48,940 nt of DNA from Frankia sp. R82 (lineage in GTDB: Bacteria; Actinomycetota; Actinomycetes; Frankiales; Frankiaceae). The DNA is taken from positions 1 through 48,940 of the forward strand of contig NZ_JAMQQG010000026.1 of assembly GCF_023716925.1 (NCBI RefSeq). Direction: 5' to 3'. Each line of letters opens with the position of its first letter. The first letter of the stretch is position 1. Positions 1 through 8,480 of this stretch are shown here, piece by piece. The notes under the pieces were generated by a model. That model searched no databases. It was given only the letters and a program-made list of their open reading frames with translations, and was not told the DNA's origin. A program made the translations under genes and the position numbers.

Positions 1-1477
1 CGCCCGGCCAGCTCGGCCGGGCCGGCGGGGATGTCGGCCTGGGCGGACTTGCGGGCCTCGACCGCGACCGCGTCGGCGGTCAGCGCCCCGGCGGACAACG
101 CGGCGGCGATCCCGGCGACGACATGCTCGTGGGCCATCGTGCGGTGCAGCAGCAGGACCTCGACCAGGGCGCGGGTGCCGGCCGCGTCCCCGTGGGCCCG
201 GCGTGCGGCGCCCCACCAGGCGTCGTGGACCGGGGTGAACCGGCCGGCCGCGCGGGCCTGCTCCAGCGCGGTCGCCCCCGGCAGCGCGCCGGGTTTGCGC
301 AGCAACGCCTCCAGGTAGTGGTCAAGATCGAGGCTGTCCTGCCCCTTGGCGATCAGCCGCGGATGGCGGGCGACCAGGGTCCGGCCGTCGTAGATCTCCA
401 GCTCGGACGCCGACAGCAGCACCCGGACCTGCCGTCCGATGAGCCGGACCGGCACCGAGTAGCGGTTCATCCGAACCGTCACCTGCCCATAGCGGTCCAC
501 CCGCGGGGTGAACAGCCGCGTGGTCGCGAAGTCGTCGTCCGGCAACGGGTCCAACAGCGGTACCTCGGCGGCGAAACACTCCCCGACCGTGCGGGCCCGC
601 GCCCCGATCCGCCGACCGTCGTCGGCGGCGTCCCAGACCTCGATCGCAGCGTTGAGCTCATCCAGCGAGTCGACCTCGGGAACCGGGACCAGCCGGTTGC
701 GGCGGAACCGGCCGACCTCGCCCTCGACCCCGCCCTTCTCATGCGCCCCGTCACGGCCGGGCAGGCAGTAGAACGCGTCCAGCCCGTAATGCGACCGGAA
801 TGCCACCCACCGGTCCGTCTCCGTGCGAGTCCGCCCGAACGTCACTGCTGACACCGCCGAGCTCAGGTTGTCGTAGCGCACCTTCCCCGCGGCACCCCGC
901 CCAGGACCCGCAGCGCGTGGACATGCCCCTCGAGGAACGCCTCCTGCCCGCAGGTCGCGAAGACCCGGTGCACCGCCTTCCCCGAGTACGACATCCGGAA
1001 CACGAACAGGAAACACTTCGTCGAGACCCCGCGAAGCAGGATCCAGACGTCGCCGAAATCGACCTCCGCGTCCATTCCGGGAGAGTGTTTCTGCGGGACG
1101 AACACCTCCGCCGGCCCTCGCCCCGCCTCGGCGCGAACCTGCCCACGGCGTTTCGAGACGTAGTCAGCGACCGTCGAGTAGGAAACGCCCTCCATCTCAT
1201 ACTCGGCGACCAGCCGGTCGTAGATCCGCTGGATCGTGTGCCGCTGCTTGGCCGGCGCGTCCAGGTCCGCCCGCAGGATCCCATCGATCGCCGGCTTGAA
1301 CGGGTCCAGCCGCGACCCCCGCGGCGCCATCTTCTTCCGCGGCGCCGGCCACGCCCCGGACAACGCTTCACGCACCACCCGCCGGTGCACCCCGTGCTTG
1401 CGCGCCAACGCCCGCACCGACAACCCCTCGACCCGCGAGTCCCGACGGATCGCCGCGAACAGCTCGACCTTCGACAT
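1..1477 (-). pseudogene. istA: IS21-family transposase IstA, frameshifted and cut by the window edge
   Basis: This is the large IS21 transposase that cuts and joins the element ends; its helper ATPase IstB would lie off the left edge. Reading leftward from an ATG at 1477 (protein begins MSKVELFAAI) there is an N-terminal helix-turn-helix (VRALARKHGVHRRVVREAL), then the start of the DDE catalytic core (PGMDAEVDFGDVW). The frame stops at 863 just after VLGGVPRG. In the next frame the expected sequence resumes at once (KVRYDNLSSAV, then FYCLPGRDGAHEKGGVEG) and stays open to base 1. Adding one G to the run at 885-888 would restore one frame, so this is a single-base deletion: an inactivating mutation, or a sequencing error. 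Programmed frameshifting is less likely because the break lies inside the catalytic domain. The family call is secure; the C-terminus lies outside the window. Confidence 0.88.
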
Positions 1478-1605
1478 CGGCGTCACCGACCGGCCCTCCC
1501 CACCGCCGCGCACGCCGATCATCCGGCCGACCCACAGCCGCCACGCCGAACCTGACCAGAGGGCCCACGACCGGACTACCAGCCGTCACCCACCGTCATC
1601 GCCAC

Positions 1606-1681
1606 AGGTGGGGCCAAGACTCACCGAACCAACCCGGCCGATCCACCCAGTGGAGCCGACTCTCGCTGGAAGGTGGGGCCA
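1606..1681. repeat. IS21 end: two direct copies of AGGTGGGGCCA
   Basis: The 11-mer AGGTGGGGCCA occurs at 1606-1616 and again at 1671-1681, 65 bp apart, upstream of istA. IS21-family ends normally carry several short repeats bound by IstA, so these are best read as transposase-binding sites at the istA-proximal end. The exact element end, probably within about 15 bp beyond 1681, and the target duplication cannot be set without the other end. Confidence 0.6.
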
Positions 1682-2133
1682 CTTGAATCGCTCAAAGCCA
1701 AGCGGACACTCGGCCTCTTCCATCCCCCCATCAGCCCGAACTCCGCCGGCTGGCGGGCACTCTGCAGCGCCCTCGACGCCTACGACGCCGCACAAGCCGC
1801 CGGCCTCGACACCACCCCGGCACGCCACTGCATCATCGCAGCCGCCTCCGCGCTTCCCGGGACCTCCCGATTCCGGGCAGGAACGTTCCCCACGACGTCC
1901 GAGAACACCGACAGCTTCCCCACCGGACTCCCCCGAAAGCACCTGGAACATCGCGAACCGTCGCGTCAGTCGTCCTGAAACACCCACGAAGCGGCCTGAC
2001 CGCAGACCCGCCCTCGAAGCCAGGCGCCACCGTGGCAGCAGGGTCAGTCCCCTTCCAATCACGAGGGACTCCGCACTTCATCCGCCATGGGTGGTCAATC
2101 GAACTGTTCACCTCCCGCTGACGGTGCTCCACG
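1682..2133 (+). other. Intergenic stretch with a possible truncated coding remnant
   Basis: A plus-strand frame runs through the IS boundary to a stop at 1978 (about 95 residues after the repeat; it includes SPNSAGWRALCSALDAYDAA, then a Pro/Ser/Thr-rich tail). The first part looks protein-like and amphipathic. It has no start of its own outside the IS end, so it could be the 3' part of a gene interrupted by the IS. I recognise no family. From 1979 to 2133 I see no gene and no clear promoter. Confidence 0.25.
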
Positions 2134-3777
2134 GTGAGCCCCGACCCGATACTGAAGCCCACGGCGATCGTGGAGACATCCGGCGGGCACTGGCAGCTGA
2201 TCCGCACGCCGCAATCCCGACGCCCCGTGGCCGCGTTCTTCCAGCCGGACGGGACCGGCGCCGATCCGGAATCGGGCCTGTGGTCGGCGCAGGGGACGGT
2301 CTGGCAGGTGGAAGAGCAGCTGGGATTCCCCCTCCCCCACGCTGTCCACCGGGCACTCCAGCGCAGCGAACCAGTCGGGCAGCACCTCTGGCCGCCCCCC
2401 GAGCAACTGCGGCCGGTCGCCGATCTCGGGCCGGCCGATGTTCCCGACTCGACGATTCCGCGACGATTCGACCAGGTCCACGTTGTCGGCGGCGACTCGC
2501 AGACCTACGGCCGGCTCATGCACGGCGACCAGCCGATGCGTAGCTGGCAGCACGGCCGATACCGACTCGACCTCCACGCGGTGTCCAAAGTCCAGCAGAC
2601 AGGCCAGCATCTCGAGTTCGACGTCGCCTACCGGGTCTGGACCGACGGTCTCATCGCCTTCGCCGGAGACGACCTGCACCTGGCCGGATTCGACCCCTTC
2701 GCCGACGAAGCCCTACGGCACCTGGCCGGGTTCCCCCGCACCAGCAGGACGGACAGCGACCTCACCGCCAGGCAGGCGGACTTCCTCGCCCACCATGCCA
2801 CCGCCCTGACCAGCATGCTCCTGCCACCAACCCACCCCTACCCGCCCGGCACGAGGATCTCCGCCCAGAACACCAGATCCGCCCTCACAGCAGTCGGCAC
2901 AGTCGTCGACACCGCCCGCAACGCCGCCGGCGATCTCCTCTACCTCTGGCGACCCGACGTCTACGACCTGCCCGGCCACCCCTACCGGGCCCGACACCAC
3001 GGTCACACGCTGGTCTCGCCCCACCACCAGGTGGAACCCACGCTCGAAGCGCCGGACACCGCCATCGACGGCCCCGACGGATCAGCCGTCCTCACCTACG
3101 GCAGCCGGATACGAACGATCGACCACCCCGGCTTCCACCACGCAACGGTCCTGCGCGCACGCCTCGGCCCCGAGGAGCTCTTCTACGACGTGCTCCCCGA
3201 TCGCCAGACCGCCGTCGTGCAGATCCCCGCGACGGACGTCGTCCCGGTCGCCGGCACCGCCTGGCCGACGACCGTCACCATCCTCGAGGCCCGCACAGCA
3301 GCCCAGGTACCCCTGAAAAACGATGAGATCATCGTCGCTCTTCGCGAGTTGACCACCACCATCTCGACCCCGTTCGGCCCCATGGCCCGCGTCGCCGAAC
3401 GGCGGCTGCCCTCACTGGACGCAGCACTCGATCCGCACACTCCCGACGTCCCCGCGCCCGAGCAGGTCAGGTTCACCCGCACATCCACCCGTCACCCCTC
3501 GGTCGTGTCGATCGACCAGAACCAGCTCCAGCTCGTCGACCCCACCCACGGCTTCATGACCGTGCAGTCAGACGCCTACGCGGCCGCACTGACCCGTTCC
3601 AACGCCGACCTCACCCAGCTACTCACCAGCCGGCAGACCGTCGCTCTGGACGGCTCCGAATCGCACGCCACCCTCGCCGCGCTCACCGCCATCCACTTCC
3701 CTGACGTCTCACCAGCACGCGACGCGCCCGCCCCCGACCCACCCGTCGACGGGCCGACATTCGACCTGGACCTCTGA
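2134..3777 (+). CDS. Protein of unrecognised family, long form (paralogue 1 of 3 in this window)
   Basis: A 547-residue soluble-looking protein with no signal peptide or membrane segment and no family I recognise. It is clearly homologous to two other genes here, at 19410-20738 and 26422-27255. Shared landmarks are EEQLGFPLPHAVH near residue 55, YGRLMHGDQPMRSW near 125, and YRVWTDGLIAFAGDDL near 165. An LTARQADFLAHH segment follows. A second region is shared only with the 19410-20738 copy: HPYPPGTR, LPGHPYR and LTYGSRIRTIDH near residue 310. A further C-terminal region of about 120 residues is unique to this copy and ends with the acidic-hydrophobic tail GPTFDLDL. The start is a GTG at 2134 without a strong ribosome site, so the N-terminus is uncertain. 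It faces the flavoprotein gene tail to tail. Function is unknown; membership in a mobile-element-linked family is inferred from its paralogues. Confidence 0.8.
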   Translation: MSPDPILKPTAIVETSGGHWQLIRTPQSRRPVAAFFQPDGTGADPESGLWSAQGTVWQVEEQLGFPLPHAVHRALQRSEPVGQHLWPPPEQLRPVADLGPADVPDSTIPRRFDQVHVVGGDSQTYGRLMHGDQPMRSWQHGRYRLDLHAVSKVQQTGQHLEFDVAYRVWTDGLIAFAGDDLHLAGFDPFADEALRHLAGFPRTSRTDSDLTARQADFLAHHATALTSMLLPPTHPYPPGTRISAQNTRSALTAVGTVVDTARNAAGDLLYLWRPDVYDLPGHPYRARHHGHTLVSPHHQVEPTLEAPDTAIDGPDGSAVLTYGSRIRTIDHPGFHHATVLRARLGPEELFYDVLPDRQTAVVQIPATDVVPVAGTAWPTTVTILEARTAAQVPLKNDEIIVALRELTTTISTPFGPMARVAERRLPSLDAALDPHTPDVPAPEQVRFTRTSTRHPSVVSIDQNQLQLVDPTHGFMTVQSDAYAAALTRSNADLTQLLTSRQTVALDGSESHATLAALTAIHFPDVSPARDAPAPDPPVDGPTFDLDL

Positions 3778-3805
3778 CCGCGGCCGACATCAGATCATCC
3801 GCGCA

Positions 3806-4327
3806 TCACCGTACGGGCAGGGCATCCAGCACCGGCTGCCAGGTGAAGTCCGTCTGGCCCTCGGCCGGCTGGATCGCATTGGTCGCCAGCACGGTGAAGC
3901 CGAACGCGGCCAGATCACACAGGGCCCGTCCGAACGCCGGGTGCGCGGCCAGGCTCGCTTTGACGTAGGGGGCCACGACCACCGGGAGCTCAAGCCCGAT
4001 CGCCTCGTTGACGACACCAAGCGCCGGACTGTCATTGATCCCGGCCGCGCATTTGTTGATCGTGTTGAAGGTAGCGGGGACGACCGCCACGGCGTCTGCC
4101 TGCGGGAGACGGGGTTCGTCCGGCTGCCGAGGCCGGGTTCGCACCGGATGGCCGGTCAGCTCCTCCAGCGCGCGTACATCCAACCAGGAGGCGGCGGGCA
4201 GCGTAGGCACGACACACACCGACCAGTCTGCGTCGTGAGCCGCACGTACCAGCGCGGTGATCTGGCTCGCGGGCGGCGCCGCGCATACGACCAGATGAAG
4301 GACCCGCCGATCGCCCTCGGCCGCCAT
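3806..4327 (-). CDS. Flavoprotein of the phosphopantothenoylcysteine decarboxylase-like (HFCD) family
   Basis: A 173-residue single-domain protein. It has the Rossmann-like start of the family (VLHLVVCAAPPASQI), the PASANT-type FMN-site segment as VVPATFNTINKCAAG, and the following NDSPALGVVNEA stretch that lines the flavin site. Family members bind FMN and oxidatively decarboxylate C-terminal cysteines or related substrates (CoaC, EpiD); others act on unknown substrates. The start ATG overlaps the stop of the upstream XRE regulator gene as TGATG at 4325-4329, so translation is probably coupled. The full CoaBC second domain is absent, so this is not the housekeeping CoA enzyme. Its substrate is unknown. 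Pairing with an XRE regulator suggests a sensing or modification role linked to the neighbouring cluster, which is inference. Confidence 0.82.
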   Translation of the reverse strand: MAAEGDRRVLHLVVCAAPPASQITALVRAAHDADWSVCVVPTLPAASWLDVRALEELTGHPVRTRPRQPDEPRLPQADAVAVVPATFNTINKCAAGINDSPALGVVNEAIGLELPVVVAPYVKASLAAHPAFGRALCDLAAFGFTVLATNAIQPAEGQTDFTWQPVLDALPVR

Positions 4328-5910
4328 CAGGCGGATATCCCAGCCTGCTCGGCGACGCTGCGCAGGATCGGGACGGTGGATCCTCGAGCGCGGTGCAGCA
4401 GGGTCGTGACCACCCAGCGGGCCGCAGGATCGAAGCGCAGCATCTGGGGAGCACGCCGGGCCACATCAAGGATGTGCACGGCCGCGACATCGTTGTCGCC
4501 CAGGCTGGTGTGCGCGCTCGCGAGATCCACGTGGACACGGGCGCGCCGGCCTGCCAGGGGCACCGGCAGAAGCCGGGTGTCGATCTGAGCGCCTATCCGG
4601 ACGGCCTCGGCCGGGTCGTCCAGGGTCTGGGCGCCGGCGAGGGCGTGGATCGCCACGTTTGTCGGCCCGAACGCCGACCACAGGCGGTTGTCATCCCGGC
4701 CGAGCACGGCCGCCTGGTCGGCTGCCGCGTCGAGGCGTCGGTGGGCCTCGACGCGATCATCGCGCCGTACCGAGATCATTGCTGCGAGCAGGAGCAGCGC
4801 GCCCCGCGCCGAGACGACATCCGGATCATCGATCCCGCTCCGCCGTCCGTTCAGGGCGTCAAGCGCCTCGAGCGCGAGACGTTCGGCGTCAGCGGGACGT
4901 CCTGTGTCATAGAAGACGCAGGCGATCTGCCGCCGGGCGGTGGCGACCAGTGCCGGGGCGTCACCGATCAGCGCGGCGTGCTGGCCGCGGTCCGCGGCGA
5001 GCCAGGCAAGGTCATGATCGCCGGTTTTGGTTGCCAGTTTGGCTGCGGCGACGTAGACCGCAGCGCGGGTGCGCCCAACCATCCGCGGATCGACTCCAGC
5101 CGGTGGATCGGCTGCGAGCGCCTCCACGCTGCGCACGGCGACCGGGAGAAGTCTGGCTGCCGACGCGAAATCGGCCTCCTGGTATCTGCTGTGGCAGTCC
5201 CGGGCCAAGGCGGTGAGCTCGTCGAGGACGGCCGAGGTCATTCTGCGATCGCTTGGCTGTTCCGTCGGCGCGGTGATGGCCTCGCGCAGCTCCGCCAGGA
5301 GATCGCCGCCGGCCGGCGGCTCGGAGTCTCGGCCCGCTGAACCAGCGTTGCTCTGGTGGTTGGGGAGTATCGCGGTGGCGACGCCGACGACCGACGCCCC
5401 GATCAGGAACTGCTGCCGATTGAGCTGGCCGGGCTTCGTTACCGCGTCGTGCTCACCAGGTTCGGTCTGCGCGGGAGCTTCGGCGCTTCCGGCTGACGTG
5501 CCCTTGGCTCGGATCGTGGCGAGCAGATGCAGGTCTGCGGGGGTGAGGTGCTCGCGGTCGTCGAGATCGAGCAGGTGGTGGATGTCGGTGCCGTACGCCT
5601 CCGCCAGCAGCGCGAGGATCTGCGGGGTGGGGCGGCGGCGCATCGGATGCGGCCACAGCTCCAGCTCGGACAGTTTCGCGCCGGTCATCGCGGCCCTGCC
5701 CGTGGGATCCAGGCCCAGCCGGGCTGCGTGCGCGTTGAGGTGTGCCGCTGCCTGGGTCTGCGACCAGCCGCACGCGAGGCGGTGGGCCGCCCGGGGGCGA
5801 AGCCGGTAGCGGCGGCCGAGCTCCACGGCGATCTCGTCACGGCTCATTCCGGCCGTGTGCATCCGGATCCGTAGCTCTTCCTGCTCGGCCCGCTGACTCG
5901 ACCTGCTCAT
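4327..5910 (-). CDS. XRE-family regulator with long TPR-like C-terminal region
   Basis: A probable transcription regulator of 527 residues. I place the start at the ATG at 5910 (MSRSSQRAEQEELRIRM), with GGAGGGGAG upstream, rather than at an earlier in-frame ATG in what looks like leader DNA. The N-terminal third holds a Cro/C1-type helix-turn-helix (ACGWSQTQAAAHLNAHA, then KLSELELWP and PTPQILALLAEAYGTD). A hydrophobic segment follows near residue 165 (QFLIGASVVGVATAIL). The rest is Ala/Leu-rich helices that look like tetratricopeptide-type repeats. This architecture is common in streptomycete-like genomes, where it often sits beside metabolite clusters. It is co-translated with the flavoprotein gene and divergent from the biosynthetic genes, so the 390-bp gap to the right is where I would expect it to act. 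The target and ligand are unknown. Confidence 0.82.
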   Translation of the reverse strand: MSRSSQRAEQEELRIRMHTAGMSRDEIAVELGRRYRLRPRAAHRLACGWSQTQAAAHLNAHAARLGLDPTGRAAMTGAKLSELELWPHPMRRRPTPQILALLAEAYGTDIHHLLDLDDREHLTPADLHLLATIRAKGTSAGSAEAPAQTEPGEHDAVTKPGQLNRQQFLIGASVVGVATAILPNHQSNAGSAGRDSEPPAGGDLLAELREAITAPTEQPSDRRMTSAVLDELTALARDCHSRYQEADFASAARLLPVAVRSVEALAADPPAGVDPRMVGRTRAAVYVAAAKLATKTGDHDLAWLAADRGQHAALIGDAPALVATARRQIACVFYDTGRPADAERLALEALDALNGRRSGIDDPDVVSARGALLLLAAMISVRRDDRVEAHRRLDAAADQAAVLGRDDNRLWSAFGPTNVAIHALAGAQTLDDPAEAVRIGAQIDTRLLPVPLAGRRARVHVDLASAHTSLGDNDVAAVHILDVARRAPQMLRFDPAARWVVTTLLHRARGSTVPILRSVAEQAGISA

Positions 5911-6299
5911 GGCGCCGCGACCAGCTCCCCTCCGGACTCCACAGCCGTCGTGCCCACATGTCGAGGATAGGTGACAGGCAACCACCCGGTACGCCCCTCG
6001 AGTCGCGCTGCGTGCGTTACGGACGCCCACCAGCGGGCCCGACTGCGAGATTCTCCCCCACGGGCGTTCATCTGTGCAGCTCACGGCCATCGTGACGACG
6101 CGAGGAAACGTCCGCACTACAAGGGATCTTTTCCGCTTCGCGATACGGCAGTCTCGTGTCGTCCGGCCGTCGGTTCCCCCCCGAGCCGTCGGCCGGATTC
6201 CACCGACGCACCCCGCGGACGAACCATCATTTCTTTGCTCTCAGTAAACCACTCACCCCAAACACGATCATCCGGAGACTTTGCGTGTACCTGCTCGAG
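5911..6299. other. Divergent intergenic region, putative control region
   Basis: No gene is supported here. The stretch separates the minus-strand XRE regulator from the plus-strand biosynthetic series and must hold promoters for both. It contains two direct copies of GCCGTCGG near 6167-6194 around a C-run. I could not assign convincing -35/-10 boxes. Confidence 0.4.
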
Positions 6300-6725
6300 A
6301 TGGCAGCCATCGGCGGCGACAACCTCGCGCCCACCGGCGGCCTCTACAACTCCTACCTGCACCGCCGCGGAGAGCTCGACCTGACCCTCGAGACGATCAA
6401 CGGACTGGCGGACCGCTGCCAGCAGTACACCGGAAAGATCCTCGGAATCTTCCTGGAGATGACCGCCCTCGCCGGCGACATCGACCAGGCCCTGCAGACC
6501 GGCCGGCACCTCGGCCCCGATGAGCGGGCCGAACTCCGCAGGAAGGTCGCCCGGCGCAACACGCTGAGCCTGCAGGCAGAGCAGCTCTACCTCGACGCGG
6601 TCCTTGACGGGCAGGACCTGCTCGCCGAGGAGCAGCTGAGGCTTTTCACCGAGGGCGTCGAACAGGAACGAGAGAGGGCACGGGCGGCTGTCGAAGCTGG
6701 CCTGCGGCGCCCCGCACTGCTGTAG
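6300..6725 (+). CDS. Small helical protein, function unknown
   Basis: A protein of 141 residues from the ATG at 6300; an in-frame GTG at 6285 would add five residues. It begins MAAIGGDNLAPTGGLYN and is rich in charged helices (GELDLTLETINGLADRCQQY, then a long Glu/Arg-rich C-terminal helix). It has no membrane segment or signal peptide. The frame extends further upstream, but that part reads like non-coding DNA. It is the first plus-strand gene after the regulator, about 120 bp before the methyltransferase gene. I recognise no family; a small accessory or partner protein would fit the size and helical content. Confidence 0.55.
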   Translation: MAAIGGDNLAPTGGLYNSYLHRRGELDLTLETINGLADRCQQYTGKILGIFLEMTALAGDIDQALQTGRHLGPDERAELRRKVARRNTLSLQAEQLYLDAVLDGQDLLAEEQLRLFTEGVEQERERARAAVEAGLRRPALL

Positions 6726-6845
6726 CCGAGAACCCATCCATCGCGGCGGTGATGTAGGTGATGTATCCGCAGGTATTGCCGCCGGGACCGAATCCGCCAC
6801 CTTCGCCACGTCCGTCTGTCTTCCCACCCGGGATCGGAATCCATC

Positions 6846-7718
6846 ATGCCGCCTGAGACATCGACGCCCGCCACACCCGCCACGCTGTTCGGAACCGACG
6901 CAACGCGCACGCGCGCACCTCTCGCGCCCGCCGAGCTGCGCGTGGACGTCGCGCACGCGGCCAGAATGTACGACTACTACCTCGGCGGTAAGGATCACTT
7001 CCCGGCAGACCGCGACGCCGCAGAGGCGGCCCTGCTCGCCCTTCCGACGCTACGGATCGCCGCACGGCAGAACCGGAGTTTCCTGCTCCGGGCCACCCGC
7101 CACCTCACCGAGGTCGGAATCCGGCAGTTCCTGGATATCGGCACCGGTATTCCCACGAGCCCCAACCTGCACGAGGTCGCCCAGACAATCGCCCCCGACA
7201 GCCGCATCGTTTACACCGACAACGATCCTCTTGTTCTCGCGCATGCCCGCGCGCTGCTCACCAGCGTCCCCCAGGGTGCCACCGCCTACCTCGACGCCGA
7301 CCTCCACGACCCCGACCGCATCCTGACCTCGCCAGAACTCCACGACACCCTCGACCTCACCCGACCGGTCGCCCTGTCCCTCATCGCCATCCTGCATTTC
7401 CTTCCGGACGACCACGACCCGTACAACATCGTCCGGCGTCTGATGGACGCCCTGCCCTCTGGCAGCTACCTGGCGCTCACCCACATCACCGCCGACCATG
7501 ATCGGGAAGCGGTGGACGCCGCCGCGGAGGTCTACCGCCAGCGCGGCATTCCGGTGCAGGCACGATCCATCGACGACATCGAGTGCTTCGTCGACGGCCT
7601 GGATCTCCTCTACCCAGGCGTACGGCTGGTCCACCGCTGGCGGCCGGACGACGGGGTGCCGCCGGGCCTCACCGATGCCCAGGTAAGCGTCTACGGCGCG
7701 GTGGCACGGAAGTCGTGA
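6846..7718 (+). CDS. SAM-dependent methyltransferase, DUF574 family
   Basis: A protein of 290 residues belonging to the actinobacterial DUF574 / S-adenosyl methyltransferase family (PF04672). The diagnostic N-terminal block HAARMYDYYLGGKDHFPADR is present at about residues 38-57, then a Rossmann-type SAM-binding motif (FLDIGTGIPTSPNLHEVAQ) and an acidic strand end (IVYTDNDPLVLAHARALL). The length matches the family. Members are abundant in streptomycete-like genomes, and most have no assigned substrate. Upstream there is only a weak ribosome site. A methyl-transfer step on the cluster product is possible, but because the family is so widespread the association could be incidental. Confidence 0.9.
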   Translation: MPPETSTPATPATLFGTDATRTRAPLAPAELRVDVAHAARMYDYYLGGKDHFPADRDAAEAALLALPTLRIAARQNRSFLLRATRHLTEVGIRQFLDIGTGIPTSPNLHEVAQTIAPDSRIVYTDNDPLVLAHARALLTSVPQGATAYLDADLHDPDRILTSPELHDTLDLTRPVALSLIAILHFLPDDHDPYNIVRRLMDALPSGSYLALTHITADHDREAVDAAAEVYRQRGIPVQARSIDDIECFVDGLDLLYPGVRLVHRWRPDDGVPPGLTDAQVSVYGAVARKS

Positions 7719-7770
7719 AAGTGCAGCCAGCGGTTCACCTTCACCGCCAGAACACATGTCTGGCGCCGGC

Positions 7771-8109
7771 ATGACACAGCGCCGCCTGCCGCGGATCAGC
7801 CGGCCCTGCTACAACAAGCCCGGCCGCTGCCCCGGCTGGGCCGGCGGCGGCCTCACCTACGCCCGGCGAGCACGATGCGAAGGCGGGCACCTTCGTATCC
7901 CGGATAGTTCCGGATGGCGATGGCAGCTGTGGCCGTGGCTGCCACACCGCTGCCCAACCTGCCGGCTCATCGTGCTTCCGGCGCATGTCTGCTGGCTCTC
8001 CGGACCTTTCCTCTGGGACAAGCTGCGGCACCGGACGCGCCGGACGACACGATCGCAAGACCACCCAGAATACTCGCCCGAAAGGGGTGAAGTGTGGAAT
8101 ACCGAATAG
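7771..8109 (+). CDS. Small cysteine-rich protein, function unknown, overlapping queD
   Basis: A protein of about 112 residues, basic and Cys/Trp-rich. The block CYNKPGRCPGWAGGG lies near the N-terminus and HRCPTCRLIVLP near residue 63, so there are two paired-cysteine sites that look like a small zinc ribbon. Codon positions show the GC bias of real genes and the reading runs 16 nt into queD, which suggests coupling. The start may be the ATG at 7756 or that at 7771. The CxxxxxCPGWxGGG block resembles that of small uncharacterised actinobacterial proteins I recall, but I cannot name a family. Confidence 0.6.
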   Translation: MTQRRLPRISRPCYNKPGRCPGWAGGGLTYARRARCEGGHLRIPDSSGWRWQLWPWLPHRCPTCRLIVLPAHVCWLSGPFLWDKLRHRTRRTTRSQDHPEYSPERGEVWNTE

Positions 8110-8480
8110 GTAAGAGATTCTCGTTCGACGCAGCCCACCATCTTGACGGGCTTCCTGCGGGGCACAAGTGCGCCCGCGTTCATGGGCACACCTACACGGT
8201 CGAGGTGGTGTTCGCAGCCGACCGTCTCGATGAACCCGGATTCGTGACCGACTTCGGCGACCTGGCACCCTTCGGTGCGTATCTCGACGAGTACTTCGAC
8301 CACCGCGACCTGAACGACGTCCTGGATGTTCCGCCGACCAGCGAGTTGCTGGCCGCCCACCTGGCCCACTGGATCATCGGCAATCTGGAGCCGCTGGTTC
8401 AGGGACGGCTGGAGTCCGTTCGGGTGTCGGAGTCCCCCACCAGCTGGGCCGAGTTCACCCCCGCCGGGCGTGCCCAGTGA
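8094..8480 (+). CDS. queD: 6-carboxy-5,6,7,8-tetrahydropterin synthase
   Basis: QueD converts 7,8-dihydroneopterin triphosphate to 6-carboxytetrahydropterin, the second step of the 7-deazaguanine (preQ0) pathway, in the cytoplasm. The 128-residue protein has FDAAHHLDG at residues 11-19, the catalytic Cys26 (GHKCARV) and the zinc-binding HGH at residues 30-32. The C-terminal segment VRVSESPTSWAEF has the conserved glutamate. The start is GTG at 8094, preceded by a good ribosome site (AAAGGGGTGA at 8081-8090). Its stop overlaps the queE start as GTGA. No GTP cyclohydrolase I gene is in the window, so its substrate would come from the cell's folate pathway. Confidence 0.93.
   Translation: MEYRIGKRFSFDAAHHLDGLPAGHKCARVHGHTYTVEVVFAADRLDEPGFVTDFGDLAPFGAYLDEYFDHRDLNDVLDVPPTSELLAAHLAHWIIGNLEPLVQGRLESVRVSESPTSWAEFTPAGRAQ

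Noticed and set aside
123-851. Long plus-strand open frame over the istA region
   Set aside because: It is antisense to a clear IS21 transposase, is Arg/Pro-rich and has no family features; it is a by-product of high GC.
1236-2543. 435-codon plus-strand open frame bridging the IS end and paralogue 1
   Set aside because: Pro/Arg/Ser-rich, crosses an IS boundary and overlaps two better supported genes.
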